From positions 54,924 to 118,923 of the forward strand of contig SJOL01004646.1 in assembly GCA_004794785.1 (NCBI GenBank): 64,000 nucleotides of DNA, in the 5' to 3' direction. Positions within the stretch are counted from its first letter, which is position 1; each line of letters opens with the position of its first letter. The DNA is from Opisthorchis felineus (taxonomy: Eukaryota > Platyhelminthes > Trematoda > Opisthorchiida > Opisthorchiidae). Positions 1 to 12,800 of this stretch are shown here, in pieces. Below the pieces are notes generated by a model that was not told the DNA's origin, made no database searches, and saw only the letters and a list, made by a program, of their open reading frames with translations. The translations under genes and the position numbers were made by a program.

Positions 1-436
1 CATCGTTTGCCGAAGAGAGTGCTGTTTTCCATGCCCATCTCAAGGTGGTGGAACCAGAGAGTTGGCCAACCCTTGACCAGGCAGAGGGGTATGAAGGAGA
101 TTACGAAACGTTTGGGTGTTGTCGGTGCTACTCGTCTTCCAGGATGGGGACCACGTGATCCCCATTGCGCCTGGTTGGAGACACTGCAAGATATGGCTGC
201 CAACCGATGTCAGTGGCGTTCTTGTTGCCAGTTTCTATCCAGATTGCCTGAATGAGTGTCTGGAGGTTTAGGCGCCTCGGAATGATTGTAGTAAGCCTGC
301 ACTAAGTCCCTTCCCCCGTCCACCTTTATTCTTTTCTTCTCAATTAGGCTTTCAAATAAATCATGGTTGTACGGCAGCAAAGCAGCATTGTTGAACACTG
401 GTGTCATGCTGTCGATGATGATGATGATGATGATGT
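1..436 (+). pseudogene. Non-LTR retrotransposon 3' end with (GAT)n tail
   Basis: 1-255 encodes the C-terminal domain of a fluke non-LTR polyprotein ([21 protein letters not shown] [33 protein letters not shown]) ending in TGA. A 3' UTR follows, then seven GAT units at 414-434, the family's terminal repeat. The window begins inside the element. Same family as 28112-28546, 46620-47252 and 63530-64000. Confidence 0.75.
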
Positions 437-945
437 TATTTTTTGTGCATCACTCCGAACATAAAATAACTGCAAGGTTAGTACAAAAGAACCGTAACAC
501 AGTTAATAAGGACCACTACATTTGCTGAAGATTCTTATCGGACCGAAGATGAAGTTTCCCATTGTGTTGGAAAGCCACTTCCGTTCAAGGGCTTCTACTG
601 GACCGAATTTTATCCGCTGATAACCCCAAAGTAATTATCCACTCTCCTCATTGGGTTGCAGCACCCAGTGTTGGGGGGGGGGACTCAAAAATCCAAGATA
701 TACAAAAGTAGGTTGATGTGCCACTTTTACCCTATAGCATTTCAATGTGAGTTGTTTCCAACCACCTGAATGATGTACTTTATTGAGAATTTATGTAAAT
801 TCAGTTGGCCTCATTGTCGGTTCTACCCGGATTTAGTTGTCATCTCAGCTCGTAAACTCTTAATTGGGAGCATCATGGACATACTGGACACTGCCCTGCC
901 ATGAAGTGTGTCCTACGAGTTCCGTGTAACAGCTAATCGGTGAGA
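1..945. repeat. Inverted long repeat, copy 1 (partner 27600-28546)
   Basis: 1-894 matches the reverse complement of 27652-28546 at over 99% by eye (a few substitutions, G10 versus C11). Past 894 identity falls at once to about 80% and fades by about 945. The match includes 437-894, which lies beyond the retrotransposon tail and has no coding signal. Confidence 0.85.
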
Positions 946-975
946 GTAAAAAGCTTAATGGTGAAAGAAAAGGGT

Positions 976-1045
976 TCAAGTAGAACATAAGGTTGACGGA
1001 AAACCGGGAACTGCAACTACCTGGTGAGCCCCAAGAAGAAGAGTA
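976..1045 (+). repeat. Degraded copy of the hammerhead repeat
   Basis: Carries the family leader (caagtagaacataaggttga) and then CTACCTGGTGAGCCCCAAGAAG, where CTGATGA has become CTGGTGA. The GAAAC core and helix III are lost. Confidence 0.6.
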
Positions 1046-2404
1046 TTCATCAATCTTGTAAATAGTGTATTGCCTCTATACGAAAATAAAAGCGGTTGCG
1101 ACTGATTGACAGCATTTATCTATGTCCAATTCTGCGACAGGAATTTTTCCTTTAAGGGCGTCAGGACTTCTGGTTGTTGTTGCGGAGTTCACAGACATGC
1201 CTTGGTAATGGATGATACCAGGGCATTGGAATAATCGAAGTCGCGGCGACGCAACACCTCGATTTGCTTTCACTTGATAGGGGAACATTGCAATACCTGA
1301 TGAAAAATTTGAGAAGGTCAGCGGTCATATGAACATAGACCGTGCCAGCGTGTTTACACTTCGCAGTCAATTCGCACTAACTGAAACAAGATCCAGTTAC
1401 GGGTAGCAGCTCTTATCCTGTCCTCTCAAAGTGATCACCTACAAACGACCAGAACAGGTCAATTGTGAATTGGAATTTGGGCTATCGTCTTGTCGAATTA
1501 GGGCTTTAAGCGCACTAATCTGAACTTACTCAGGAGGCAAACAGACGAGTCGGAACCGCAGATGCTAGCCAATTTCTAGTTGACTGTCAACTTTTGTTTT
1601 GCGTAAGCCTTAGTAACCAGAAAAATTGACAAACCACCTTAACCACGCGAAATAGGACATAAAAATAATTCAGTTCCGCATTTATAAGGTTAATAAGCTG
1701 ATATTTCGTTAAGGACCACTGAAGTGATGTTTCCTTGAGGTGGCTGATCTCTACAGGTGAGAAGAGAATGGTTTACTTGGTTTCTGACCTGAGGATAGGA
1801 ATTGAACAGGCGCATCCAAAGCTGGGACCTTGCCGATAGGCGCTGTTCATTAGGGGTGGCAAATATGAACATCGCCAAAGCCAACTCAGCCTTCTTTAGA
1901 CAGAAGTAAAATCAAGAGGAAGTTCGAGTACAAATTATCATAGGAAGCCACTTGATTAATAGGTTGTTACTCGTTCTCAAGTATGCATGCTCTCCATGTG
2001 TTGGTGAATATGTGTGCACAGCCATGAAGAACCGTGATGGGCAGACTGCATCACCTGGGAACTGCACTGACGTCTCTGGTTTTGTAGAGTTGCGCACAGT
2101 GCGGTGTTGGAGGTACCGGTCTTTGCCATTGCTCGGACGACCAGCCCAATCACACCAAACGTACTTCAGAAGAATAAACTAACAACTAGGAAGAAATGCA
2201 AACCGCCTGGCTATTGTAGTGAAGTCGGAATACGTGCACAGAAGAGCTGCAGTGTATAGCTTGGGAGAATAAAGGATATCACGAAAAGGGTGCACGATCA
2301 GGATAGAGTTGATGCGCTGCTCTCTATTCTTAGGTTGGGACGCAACAAACAGTGACAGTTACGAAGGTCAATGAAGTTTACGCTGTTAGCCTTTACCCAG
2401 ACCC

Positions 2405-2556
2405 TGCTGTGGCAAACCACTTTTGTACTTGTTCCTCCATTAGTGTTCCAAGGTGTCTCCTACTTCTGCCAGTGTATCCAAAACCGCCTCAGACACAACC
2501 GAATTGATAAATTAAGTTGGAGTTGGCGAGTAAGCCAACTAAATTCTTTTTGAGTG
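2405..2556 (-). pseudogene. Penelope-like element fragment, inverted relative to the copy at 3.5 kb
   Basis: Minus strand reads LLANSNLIYQFGCV, stop, GGFGYTGRSRRHLGTL and QVQKWF, i.e. the linker plus a GIY-YIG-like YTGR motif. 2486-2554 is about 90% identical to the reverse complement of 3493-3561 and homology continues more weakly to about 2410/3634. Confidence 0.58.
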
Positions 2557-3166
2557 GAGTCGGAATGCATATCGTTTTTTTCGAAAAAGAACTAACTGAG
2601 CATCAGATTAGTTAGGTTTGATCGATGCTGTTGGGTACGATAAGGCCCTCGAATGCTTCTACGGTATTAAGCGAAACTTTTGTGCAAAAGCGAGTGTACT
2701 CGCTAGGGTTCTGACCCTCATGCTACGTGTGCGGATTGATCAGTGATCAGTCCATGGAACAAAATTAAGGCACATTGCGTCAGCTATACTAATAAAATCG
2801 ATCGGTCATGTGAGGAGAGGGAAAAAAAGTCAATTGTGTCATCATGCGGATAAAAGGAGGGGGATGTTATTTGAATGAGTGAATTTTACGGTCCCACTAA
2901 ATTAGATAATAGGATGATAAAAAAAAGGAAAAAAAATACACTTGCAGAAAATCGACCATTATGTCAAAAATAAGGTCGCAAGCAGCTTTTGCCTTTGAGA
3001 AAGGTTGAAACAATGCAGTGCAACTGCCAAAGCAGTATCAATTTTTTGTGAACTAGACGTCTAAGAAAACGGTAGAATTGCATCACTTGATGTACTCCTG
3101 ACTAAGTAACACAATGGATCGTTTTCCCGTGGTATCTTTTGGAAGACTACTTGCACAGGACAATTA

Positions 3167-3680
3167 ATGCAGCTTAACAGGCTTACTCCCATCGAACGAA
3201 ATCAGGCTGTTGTAAAGACCCTTTTCCACGAGCTATACCGCATTACCTGTACCACTGTATTGCCGTACCCGACAAAATCACACGTGACGTACAGCTGCTT
3301 AAGCACCTTGGCTGAAAACGGTTATCCATCGAGATTCATACGGAAGTATTGTATCCTCCAGCCTACGCACCACGTGATTTTAACCGTTCCCGAGAAGCCA
3401 GTCTATTTGCCGTTACGGTTTGATGGAGATGAATTATCGATCAATCTTACCTACAATGATACTCACTTAATCCTTTCTCAACAAACAACCTCACTCAAGA
3501 ATAACTTAGTTGACTTACTCGCCAACTCCAACTTAGTTTATCAATTCGGTTGTATCTGAGGCTTTGCTAGATAGAGAGCACAAGTACGAGACACCGTGGG
3601 ATACGAATAGAGGAGCACATACCGAAGTGGCTTCACAGAACAGAGTCACACTGACCGAAATCCACGACTGCTAAATTATC
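3167..3680 (+). pseudogene. Penelope-like retroelement fragment (RT end, linker and GIY-YIG start)
   Basis: An open frame 3167-3559 encodes AENGYPSRFIRKY, EKPVYLPLRFDGDELS and NLVYQFGC, the order seen at the RT-to-endonuclease junction of flatworm Penelope-like elements (xGYPxRFI, KPxYLPL, YQFxC). A stop interrupts the frame at 3557. Beyond it, RIEEHIPKWLHR resembles the RIxEHIPKWL of the GIY-YIG domain. Family assignment is from remembered motifs. The 5' RT core is not found nearby. Confidence 0.6.
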
Positions 3681-3699
3681 CAGGTTATCTGACTGAGTG

Positions 3700-6674
3700 C
3701 TAGAGGTGTAGGCATGTCGTATATTTATGTTAGGTTAGCACTTCGACCCTCCAGTTTCCCATGCATATCTTTTTTCACATATCTAGTCTGTCTGATTAGT
3801 GTGACATAGTTGTTTGACAATGGATCTCTGGTGCTTCCTTACCAATGTTTTGTCAATAATGATGGTGGTTGTTCTAGTTAACTCTTGCTGCTACAGACGT
3901 CGTATACGTAGGCGTGTGTGGACCTATTAAGTGCACCGTAAATTTCTATTAACTCGGGGACCAGCTGTCGATATCACTTTCGTGCGGCTTTTATTTTCAT
4001 GCTTACCCACTAATAAACAGTTGGTTTTTTACCGTGTTAGGTTCTTTCTACGGTACACGAGGGATTTCAATGCCAGAATAATCAAACAGTCGTTTCGACT
4101 GTTCTTTTCAACAATTTTTTCGTCATACATGATTTTTTTTAATGAAATGATAAGAAGCGTATAACACAATAACTTTTCATGATGAAATGGAACGAAAGTC
4201 ATCTCTAATTCCTCTCACACGGTTCTCACGCCACCCAGACTGAGTTTTTCTCTTTCAAGATAGATAGAAAGTCCAAATAACCGCTTTCATGTCCCACACT
4301 GACCATACGAAATTGGCGTTTTGATGTGTTATGCTACGCACTAATTCGAATATTATGATGTTACTATTATCCATATTCGAAGAAAATGAACCTCAAACAG
4401 CGTAAGTGGTGTGTAACTGTATAAGGCCAAAGTAGCTTAGTGCTCATGTTATATTCATTGAGACACTTAGTATGAACAAAAGGAGGCCTGAGGGTTTACT
4501 TAAATCACCGAGAGCCCGCCTAACTTACGGGTGCCTAGATTGCTTAGGAAACGAGCTATCCTGATCCAGACACTCGCTGCCTACCAACATACATTTGAAG
4601 TCTTGTACCGCATTTCTTGTATCGTACGATTATCATTTGTTTTAATTCCTGGTAAAAATTGCAAGTTCTGCCTTGAAAACCTTGAAGTATGCAATGCGGC
4701 TTGTCTCTATCTAGGGAAAGATGGAAGATACCGGGTTTTCTGATAGACATTCTCATGCTGAAAGCGGCTTATGATGGATATTATTGGTTTGCCGAGCGAC
4801 GGCCGTCACATAAAAACAGTCAAGATAACCATGTGGCCGTTCAACAGTGGTTCATACTCTGGAAAATCTGGAGTCATCCCAACGATCACTTTGGTCCAAT
4901 ATGTTGTAAATTTACCGTTAGTTTTCTAATTTATTGATGTACACTAAACACTAAAACAACTAATCTCGAAAAAGGCTGATTGCAATTGGAAATACTTGGA
5001 TGTCGAAGGAGAAACATATCTCAGGCTTGTTTATAAAAAGCACATGAGACTGATTACTGAATAAAGACACTTATACAAGTGCATATACAAAAGTTTGTCT
5101 TGTGTTGTTCAGCTATTCAGCACTCGGATACCTGGCTACATGTTAAACAGACTTAATGGCTGGGGTTTCGAGGAAAATTTGGAATAAATTAGGCCTAAAA
5201 ATGCCTTCGGCGATGCAAACTGATAAGCGGTCCTTCCAAGGTTCTAAAATTTGAAAGAAAATTCAAGAGGAAATCTGGTACCAGATTGTGTCGAAGGATG
5301 CTATTCTCCTGGTTGTTGATCAGGTGGCTGTTGATCTGTTCGCCGAGCTCGGCAATTGGCTTGCAAACGTTTCGTCACCATACGAGGAGACATCATCAGT
5401 GCGCAGTTGTCAGGTGGCTGTTGATCTGTTCGCCGAGCTCGGCAATTGGCTTGCAAACGTTTCGTCACCATACGAGGAGACATCATCAGTGCGCAGTTGG
5501 GTGCTATTCTCATAGATCCTGAGTGGAACTCACTTCACTGTTGATCAGGTAGGCGTAGTTTCTGAGCTTCCATTAATCTCATTTCCTACGTGAACCCCAA
5601 GAAAAGCAAAACAGGTAGATAATAGACTGTCGAAGAGTTTTCATTAACCTTAAAAGTCGTGTTATGTAACGGAAAGCATCTCGATATCTTGGACACTGTT
5701 TCGACTGCAGCATGAAGCATCCTATATGGAACGCATATTTAGTAGAAGATAATTAAAAACTAAAGACTGACTGGGTATTTGTCTGAGTCGTCCATTAAAG
5801 ACCAACTTAATTTGCCGATGGGACTACTGTTCTTCATTATATCTGGTCAATTTTTATTCATTCGGATGCTCTCCAACATAAAAAACAGTATTTGTGGACC
5901 AACCGCCAAACACAGTGAAGTTTTTCTAGGGCAGTTTCACGTTTCTTTGAAAATTTCTGCTAAACTGATTTGACTGTTAGAAACGTCTTGGCCTTGTCAT
6001 TTATCATCAAAATCTTTTGGTTTTTGCGTCAAAATTATTGGTGTTTTGCTTGTCGAAATTGGGTTATCACATCACTTTGACAGGGTAGCATGTTCGTGAT
6101 TGGATGGGTTTGCTCACTTGTACGGGATTTCAAAGTGAACCGGTAGTCTGAAAGTACTCAGTGACGCGTTTATATCAGGAGAATTAACAAAATGTAAGCA
6201 CACATAATATTAAAAAAATAATAAATGATAGATCAATGCCAGACTATCAACAAAAGGCTTGTTTATTTGGGGAGTCATGGAAAGAAAAAGTTAGCCCGGG
6301 TGGTACTGTTCAACTCAGATGTGCCGAAACTCTTTCTAAATTTGTTAAGAAGATAGAGCTCGAGATTGAACGTAAGATTTACTTAGACGAAGGATAGTGG
6401 GCAATAAATGTTAAAGTGAAACTCTCCTAATGCTGAATTATTTCAACCAAAAAAAGCAAATCCTAGTGATGCTTGAAGTTAAGTCCCCATCTATTTTATT
6501 AGAGTGCTTCATCTTACAGTTTTGCCCTGGTAGTTATCGTTCCACTCTGGAGTCAATGGCGTTGTCAGTGAACGAATATGGATTGAAAAGACAAAAAAAA
6601 GCAGAAGTAATATTTTTGTCCTGTATGCGTATCAGTCAGTTGCACTATGTTGCACTTCTATCCCACACTTCCAG
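3700..6674. other. No gene seen apart from the 90-bp duplication
   Basis: AT-rich sequence with only short chance frames. It should lie upstream of, or in an intron of, the missing 5' part of CCDC39; no block resembling its N-terminal exons was found. Confidence 0.5.
5321..5500. repeat. Perfect 90-bp tandem duplication
   Basis: 5321-5410 and 5411-5500 begin caggtggctgttgatctgtt and are identical until the very end of the second unit. Being a multiple of 3, the duplication keeps a frame open on both strands. The unit resembles pieces near 32500-32535 and 41505-41540 that share a core like (g)aagcgttt(g)caaacga, so it belongs to a dispersed repeat. Confidence 0.85.
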
Positions 6675-6896
6675 CTTCTAAATAGTGAAGCGGGACGCCT
6701 CAGCGAAAAACGGAGGGATGTGCGTCGAAAGTTGGATACAGTTGTGTCGAAGAACGGGGAATTGCGTTTGCGTGTTGGAGCGGCAGCAGACAAGTGTCGA
6801 CAAGAGAACCAAGCCAGGAGAGACTTATTGCACGTCTGGGAAACATGCATAGCACAGTTAATGAAGCGAGATGAAGACTATACTCTCTTAGGGCAG
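6675..6896 (+). CDS. CCDC39: CCDC39 exon a (first seen)
   Basis: Acceptor follows a pyrimidine run (ctatcccacacttccag); donor GTAAGA. 222 nt, phase 0 at both ends, 74 codons. Contains RRKLDT and the diagnostic [14 protein letters not shown] motif. An ATG at 6718 lies in another frame and a GTG at 6720 is internal; the reading frame runs open to the splice acceptor, so this is not the gene start. Confidence 0.88.
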
Positions 6897-9800
6897 GTAA
6901 GACACTCCCGAACCTTGACTCACCTATCGCGGTTGGACTGTTAGGTGAAGGTCCCAGGCTTATTTCTCAGCCATAAATAGGCAAAAATTCTAAAACCGTT
7001 GTCTTTTCAGCTGGATGTAGTAATGAAGGGGTTATTCTGTGTCTCTGCCTCTCGCTGGACAATGTTTGTTCACCTATTGTTGGTACGCTGTATTTATTAT
7101 TTGTGCCCAGTGGCTACCATAACATTTCATCTACTAAGAAAGGTTTGCTCGGCTTACAACGGCTCATGAGGCTTTTGCCTTTAGTGGGCTCGTCAGATAG
7201 ACATAGACTGCTGGTCACGTCTGTTGTAGGCTGTTGACCTCAGGACTGGAGGATCTACCGATCAGTGTTGTGATGTCTTTTTCTGATTGACGACCTAATC
7301 CTTCATGATCACAGTTCGTAGGTAATTAGGAAATTGTGAAGTTTCGAGCTGGATTTTACCTTCAAGTAACTTCTTTGCCAGGAAGCTAGGAACTATTATA
7401 CAACAGTTTTATCCACCTAATATAAACAGTCTGTTCAGAAGGGCGAATTTCTCGAGTTGAATAGGTCTACCTTCTGAAAAGTCATCTTTTGTGTAATCAG
7501 TCACGTGATGTCTCCTGAGTGATCACTGGAAAGCGATACTGTATCCTGTGCAGTTGATTATATTGTAGTTCATTTTGTATGAATCTCAGCTAATAACCTG
7601 CAGATAATGATTTCAGACCCTTTAGGGACTTCGTGAGATTCATACTGTTGATGAATCTCGACGAGGATGGAACAATTGTGCAACACTTCTAGGCTTTCCG
7701 TTTGCGACATTAAACCTATGCCAAATCTTTATGTTGATTAACCTTTTTTCATAAAGCAGCCAGTTTGGCTAAGGACCGCACCAGAACATAATTAGCGCTT
7801 AATTACCCACCCGAGAGCTTTCATTTACCCCAAAAAATCATACCCTCTTCGGACCTTTTATGCGGTCTCCAAACACGAGCTTCATTTGATTAAAGGGGAA
7901 GACAAAATCTCCACTCTTGCTCTTTTGTAAAAGTTTAAAAATCGCTACATCCTGTCCACGATACCTTGAGAATTGGAATTATCCAAGCACGGATGCGCCT
8001 GGGTGAAATTTCTTCGCGCGTGTCTAACCAAGACATGGTCAATACATATTCAGTTTTTGTGCCTACAGGTGCACAGCTACCCTGCGAGTGGTAATAAGCA
8101 AGAGGTTTCTACTGTCGTAGTCACATAAAAGAGTTCATTCAGTCCACTTGGAAGTGTTACCGAAAGGTAGTGTTGGCCGCATGTTTCTACGATGCTTGTT
8201 TGATGTTGCGTAGATAGTAGCGCCAGCAGGCAAGGCGCTGGTTAAAATTAGGTCGGCAGGATTAATTGTCAAATTGGTCTGGACTGAACGAGATTCCCAT
8301 AGTTAAAGCGATATATGATAAAACGGCAGGTAGTTTTTCGTTAAGGGTTAGTAGGTGCCATGTGGAGGACCATGTTCGGTCAAATGGGCATAACATACCA
8401 CATAACGCACTAAAACATACCGAATGGACACAAGTCTACGACGCCGTGTAAGCCACTCTGGGAATAGATTGGAGTTTGAGGAAATGGTCGCCCAGCGCTT
8501 GGAACATTAGTATCACTAACACCGTACAAGCAACAATGTGCCCTGTACTGCGTTCCTTAGGTTCAGTTGCGTGTTTGTTCAGTCGTGTTTAAGTATAAAT
8601 TGTGTGGTTCTAAATTTTGATTAATTTTTAGACCAAGTTTATCTACTGTCAGAAGCCTCGGTGTGGCCGGGTGTGGGTATGTTTTGCATTCCAAGTAACC
8701 TGCTGTTAAACAGACTCCGTTGAGAATGTTCAGTTCACGGTCTCAGTGTGCCACATTTAGTTCTCCCAAAGTGCATTTGTCTTTCGAAAAAGAACCTCCT
8801 GCGCCACTGGTCACACAGTGCCTCCGATGAGGAAATGGACTCAGCCATTGATCAAGTCTCAAGGCTGCTTCGTCCCTTTGGTAGTGCACTGGGTCAGCGG
8901 CAAACACAACACCCTATCTTTTGTACAGCTACTAATGAATTAATACTAGACTACGGAGAAGAACTAGAAATAAGGACTACCCACTTTGACCACATCCTCA
9001 GTCGTGTAATTGACCGGTCAATGGTAAGCACAGCGTCAGCATCGTTCGGCGTCGACCGTAAGATCTCAAGACAAGCCCATTTGGTTAGAATAATTCTCCT
9101 ATAGAAGAAGGTATTGGCGTGAAGACATTTGAAGTCTGCCTGCTGGTGACTGTAGGTCGATTTCATATCGAGTTAGTTCCGATGTGAGGTACAGAATGGT
9201 TACCAAATGACCACAGCATCCCAACTTTATCCGGAATACACACAGCAGATGAGATAGTCTGTGAGAAATATCTGGGGACCAAACTAAGCTTAAAACTCCG
9301 TCAACTCTTTAAAGCAAGAGATCCAAAGTCAGAGTAAACTATGGAGGATAAACACCACCATGGGATGGTGGTGATCGAAAATTCGTACTTCATCAGATCT
9401 CACAGCCTCATTTGAAGGGTAAGCAGTCTACTGCATTTTTCTTCATCGACCTCTGAACATTATCGGAACCGGTTCTGAAAGGTGACGCAACGGACAAGCT
9501 GCACTCAAACAACGCAGAACAGTGGAGTATAAATGTATTACTTCAAGTTTATGGAAATAAAGCAGCAGCTCTCCTTCTCTTCCTGACGTGCGAGAACGTT
9601 GCCCGCAGTCACCCATTTTTTGAATTTCGCGAATGACTGCAAGATAAAACAAGCTCATGTCGCCTACTCAGGTGTTCAGCTAGATTCCAATAACCGGGTC
9701 CCAACTCGACTAACCCGATTACTTTGTAATCCTGAAAGGTGAAACATCAGAAATACAAGTGGCTTTAATCGTATAAGCCACTATTTCCACTTGTTGGCTT

Positions 9801-12800
9801 AAAGATTATTGGTTACAGGAAAAAATCCCTAGAAAAAGGATGAAAGTAATGGCCAGCCATTGTATACTAACAGACAAATGATCTTCTAAATCCATGCTTC
9901 GAAACATGCGGATTCCATTATTTTACAGAATAGGCAATAGATAAAACAAATTACCATCCGAATTGAGGACTCTTGGAGAAGCAACATGCATCTGACAGAA
10001 GCCTAACAATGGGAACCAGAAAAAAATAAGGAATACAGTGGTTCGAGTTAGCCGTGCGTTGATCCGGCCTGTAAAACCCCTCCATGACGCCCTGGTGATG
10101 TTCGAAGATTCTATGCGTAGTGTCTACGACGTATTTCTAGGGTGTCGTGGAATGACGCATTGTCCCCTCGTCCTATCAGTGGACGCTATTGCAACCACTT
10201 GCACTCGGACGTACCTCTGAAGTATTCATTATTTTAAACACATCCCGCGTAAGCCCGAAAGCTCATGGTGCAAACTTACATTGTCAGCAATTCATTGTCC
10301 AGGATGGCACTACCACCTTGTGGGGTGAATGAAAATCTGAGTTTAAACCTTTCAGTCTGATGTCAGATAAACTGGCCACCGGACTGTGTTCGAGATTCGG
10401 CAATGGAGGTGGACGTGACTAAAACTCATTTACGGATTTGGCTGTCAATCGTGTATCACTGGTAGCAACAATCTGATATACCACTGCAGCCGAGTCATTC
10501 TGTTGCAGATGCTTGTTACATCTTTCGATAAAGTGAAATGTCTATAAGTCATCGTGCGATTACCAGGAACTGAATTTCAATGCCAGTCAGGATGACCATG
10601 TTTCTCGGTCGCTAGTGAATCGCGTTTCTTCGACAGTGTTAACTTTGGCGGTACAATCGTAAAATGCCATAAAGTCAGCCAATTATGCTATATCGACGTT
10701 GACATTTTATTCTGTGATCCGGAAAACAGAAATGAAAGGTTGTATTGTTGCAATCTATGGCCCTCTCTCACTCGAAAAGGCCAAATTCTATTAACAGATC
10801 ATCCATCAACCGCCAGTCAACCAACGGACCAAGAAACAACCAGGCAAACAGTTGTCAACCAATCAACTAGAAAACAACCAATCAAAATGGCAACCAAAAC
10901 ACCCTAGCAATGATCAACCCATAAATCAAACATTCAGTTGCTCAGTCATTTGATCAGCTAGTTGGAAAACCTATAATTTAGTCCGACAATCACTTGTGCA
11001 ACCCAAAACTAACTTGGATCAAACTGGGGAAGAAATTATTTGAACTGTGGATTGTTCAAAACTTTATCTCCCGAAGGTAAAGATTTTTATCTTACACAAC
11101 CCTTTTCCTTACTCGTTGTGTCAGGAATATGATAAGGCGCTGGAACAAATCAAGGAGCAAACGCTGCGCGTAGAATCAACAAAAAAGATGTCTGGTCTTA
11201 TACAAGATGACATAAAAACTACGGAGAAACAACTAACACAAACGAACCGGGAAATCTGGAATACCCGGTTGGAACTTCAAAGACTTAACGAAGAAGTGCA
11301 ATCAACTGCAGATGAAGTAGGTTTTCGAGGCCATAAACAGGAGACAGGGCTTTTTAGTTTGCTCACTTTGAAACTCCACAATAGCAGGATTCAAATGGTG
11401 GCTATCTAGCATTAGGTGGGCAAAAGATTATTGTTGCAATAGAAACACGCTTTTGTCAGTTCATATTCAACATTAGTCACTACCCGGAGTTGCGATTTAG
11501 CCAGTCTCCTTGAGAAAGAACCTCTTGATAGTATAGCTTATGAACTCCAAACTCTTCATATCAGAAAAAACATTACCGGCGTGATTGTCAAGAACCCTGT
11601 GGACGGAGATTATTTCGGAGAACCGTGGTAATTTGGATTTTTATTTTCACATCCTCAGAAAAACTCGCTCCATATTCAGCTAACATCCTTTGTCTTTATT
11701 TTCTAGAAAAGAACTCTTCTTTTTGCTGAAATGGACAATTTGTTTGCAAACGTTTTTCAATCAGTTGGCGTGATACCATCAGAGTGTAGTAAATTAGTAT
11801 TCCGTCGTTACGATGAATCCAGTCTCCCGTTTATCGGTGTCGGTTTTTACATTTATGTAAACTGTGCTGGTTTTGTGTTCAGTTATTTTGCGTCTGCTAT
11901 AAGCGGTTGTATTAGTTCTTGAGAAGAAATATTGCACATTTAGCATCCTCAGTATGATGCTAGCTCACAGATTACACTTGAAAAATAAGAAGAGGACCAA
12001 GCACAGAATGAATCTTGAGGGATATAAAAAGGTGAGTTCTTTCTCTCAGAGGGAGCAAAATTGGACATCTTGAATACTTTTATGCTTGGCTGGTAAAAAT
12101 TCAGTCGTTTCGAAGGGCGCTGGGCATTTTTGGTCGACATAGGGAACATATTATGTCCGAACTACTTGTTTAGAATATTCACCAGTATTATGATATATTA
12201 CTGAACCGATGTGCAGGAACTTTGTTGGCTATTTTCAGTCAATTCACTACTAACTGACAATGTTAGTTCTCGTTTAAGGTTTCGTCCTGTCAGTGAAGCT
12301 GATCTAGACTGAAAAGCCAAGAAGCACTGTACGGATATTTCATCTTTGTTGGGTGAGAGGGAGAGCTACTCATACTGCTGTTTAGTCTCTTATGGCCGAA
12401 CGGTTAGGTTTTCATTCACTGGCCGGAAGGTCGCGGGTTACAAACTCGCTGAGTTTTTTTAAATGCGCCCGGCTAGTGATTCCTAACAAGGACGAAACAG
12501 ATGTACAGTGATTCTCGGCCTTTCGATCGGGACTGACCTCACTGAGAGAAGGAAATCGCACTTGAAAATTACAAAATATTCTCATATACCATCAGTCTTT
12601 ATGCCACTTGGACATATTATGGTGAGAATAGCGCCTGCCTCCCTCCAGTTTTACTTTTCTGACTCCCTCCTGACACCCAGGTCGACTTATACAAACCAAG
12701 TTGCCCATTTTGCAGCGGAGATCGGACCACACAACTCATTCATTGGATTCCCACCTATTCCATTACTTTGTAAACGTCTGCCAAATTACATGTGTCAGCT

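Larger units (their letters stand above)
6897..11124. other. CCDC39 intron a-b
   Basis: Contains the orphan candidate exon at 8793-9023 and a CAAC-rich repeat near its end. Nothing else coding is supported. Confidence 0.7.

Noticed and set aside
5331..5500. Minus-strand CTGATGA..GAAAC in the 90-bp repeat as a hammerhead
   Set aside because: Helix II needs a bulge and mismatch, and no NUH cleavage site is followed by a helix I strand.
6331..6373. KFVKKIELEIER-like stretch before GTAAGA, considered as an upstream CCDC39 exon
   Set aside because: Its phase does not match the exon at 6675 and similarity to the family is only general coiled-coil composition.
7160..7200. Minus-strand CTGACGAGCCC..GGCAAAAG resembling a hammerhead core
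   Set aside because: The GAAA core is AAAA and no helix I or cleavage site could be paired.
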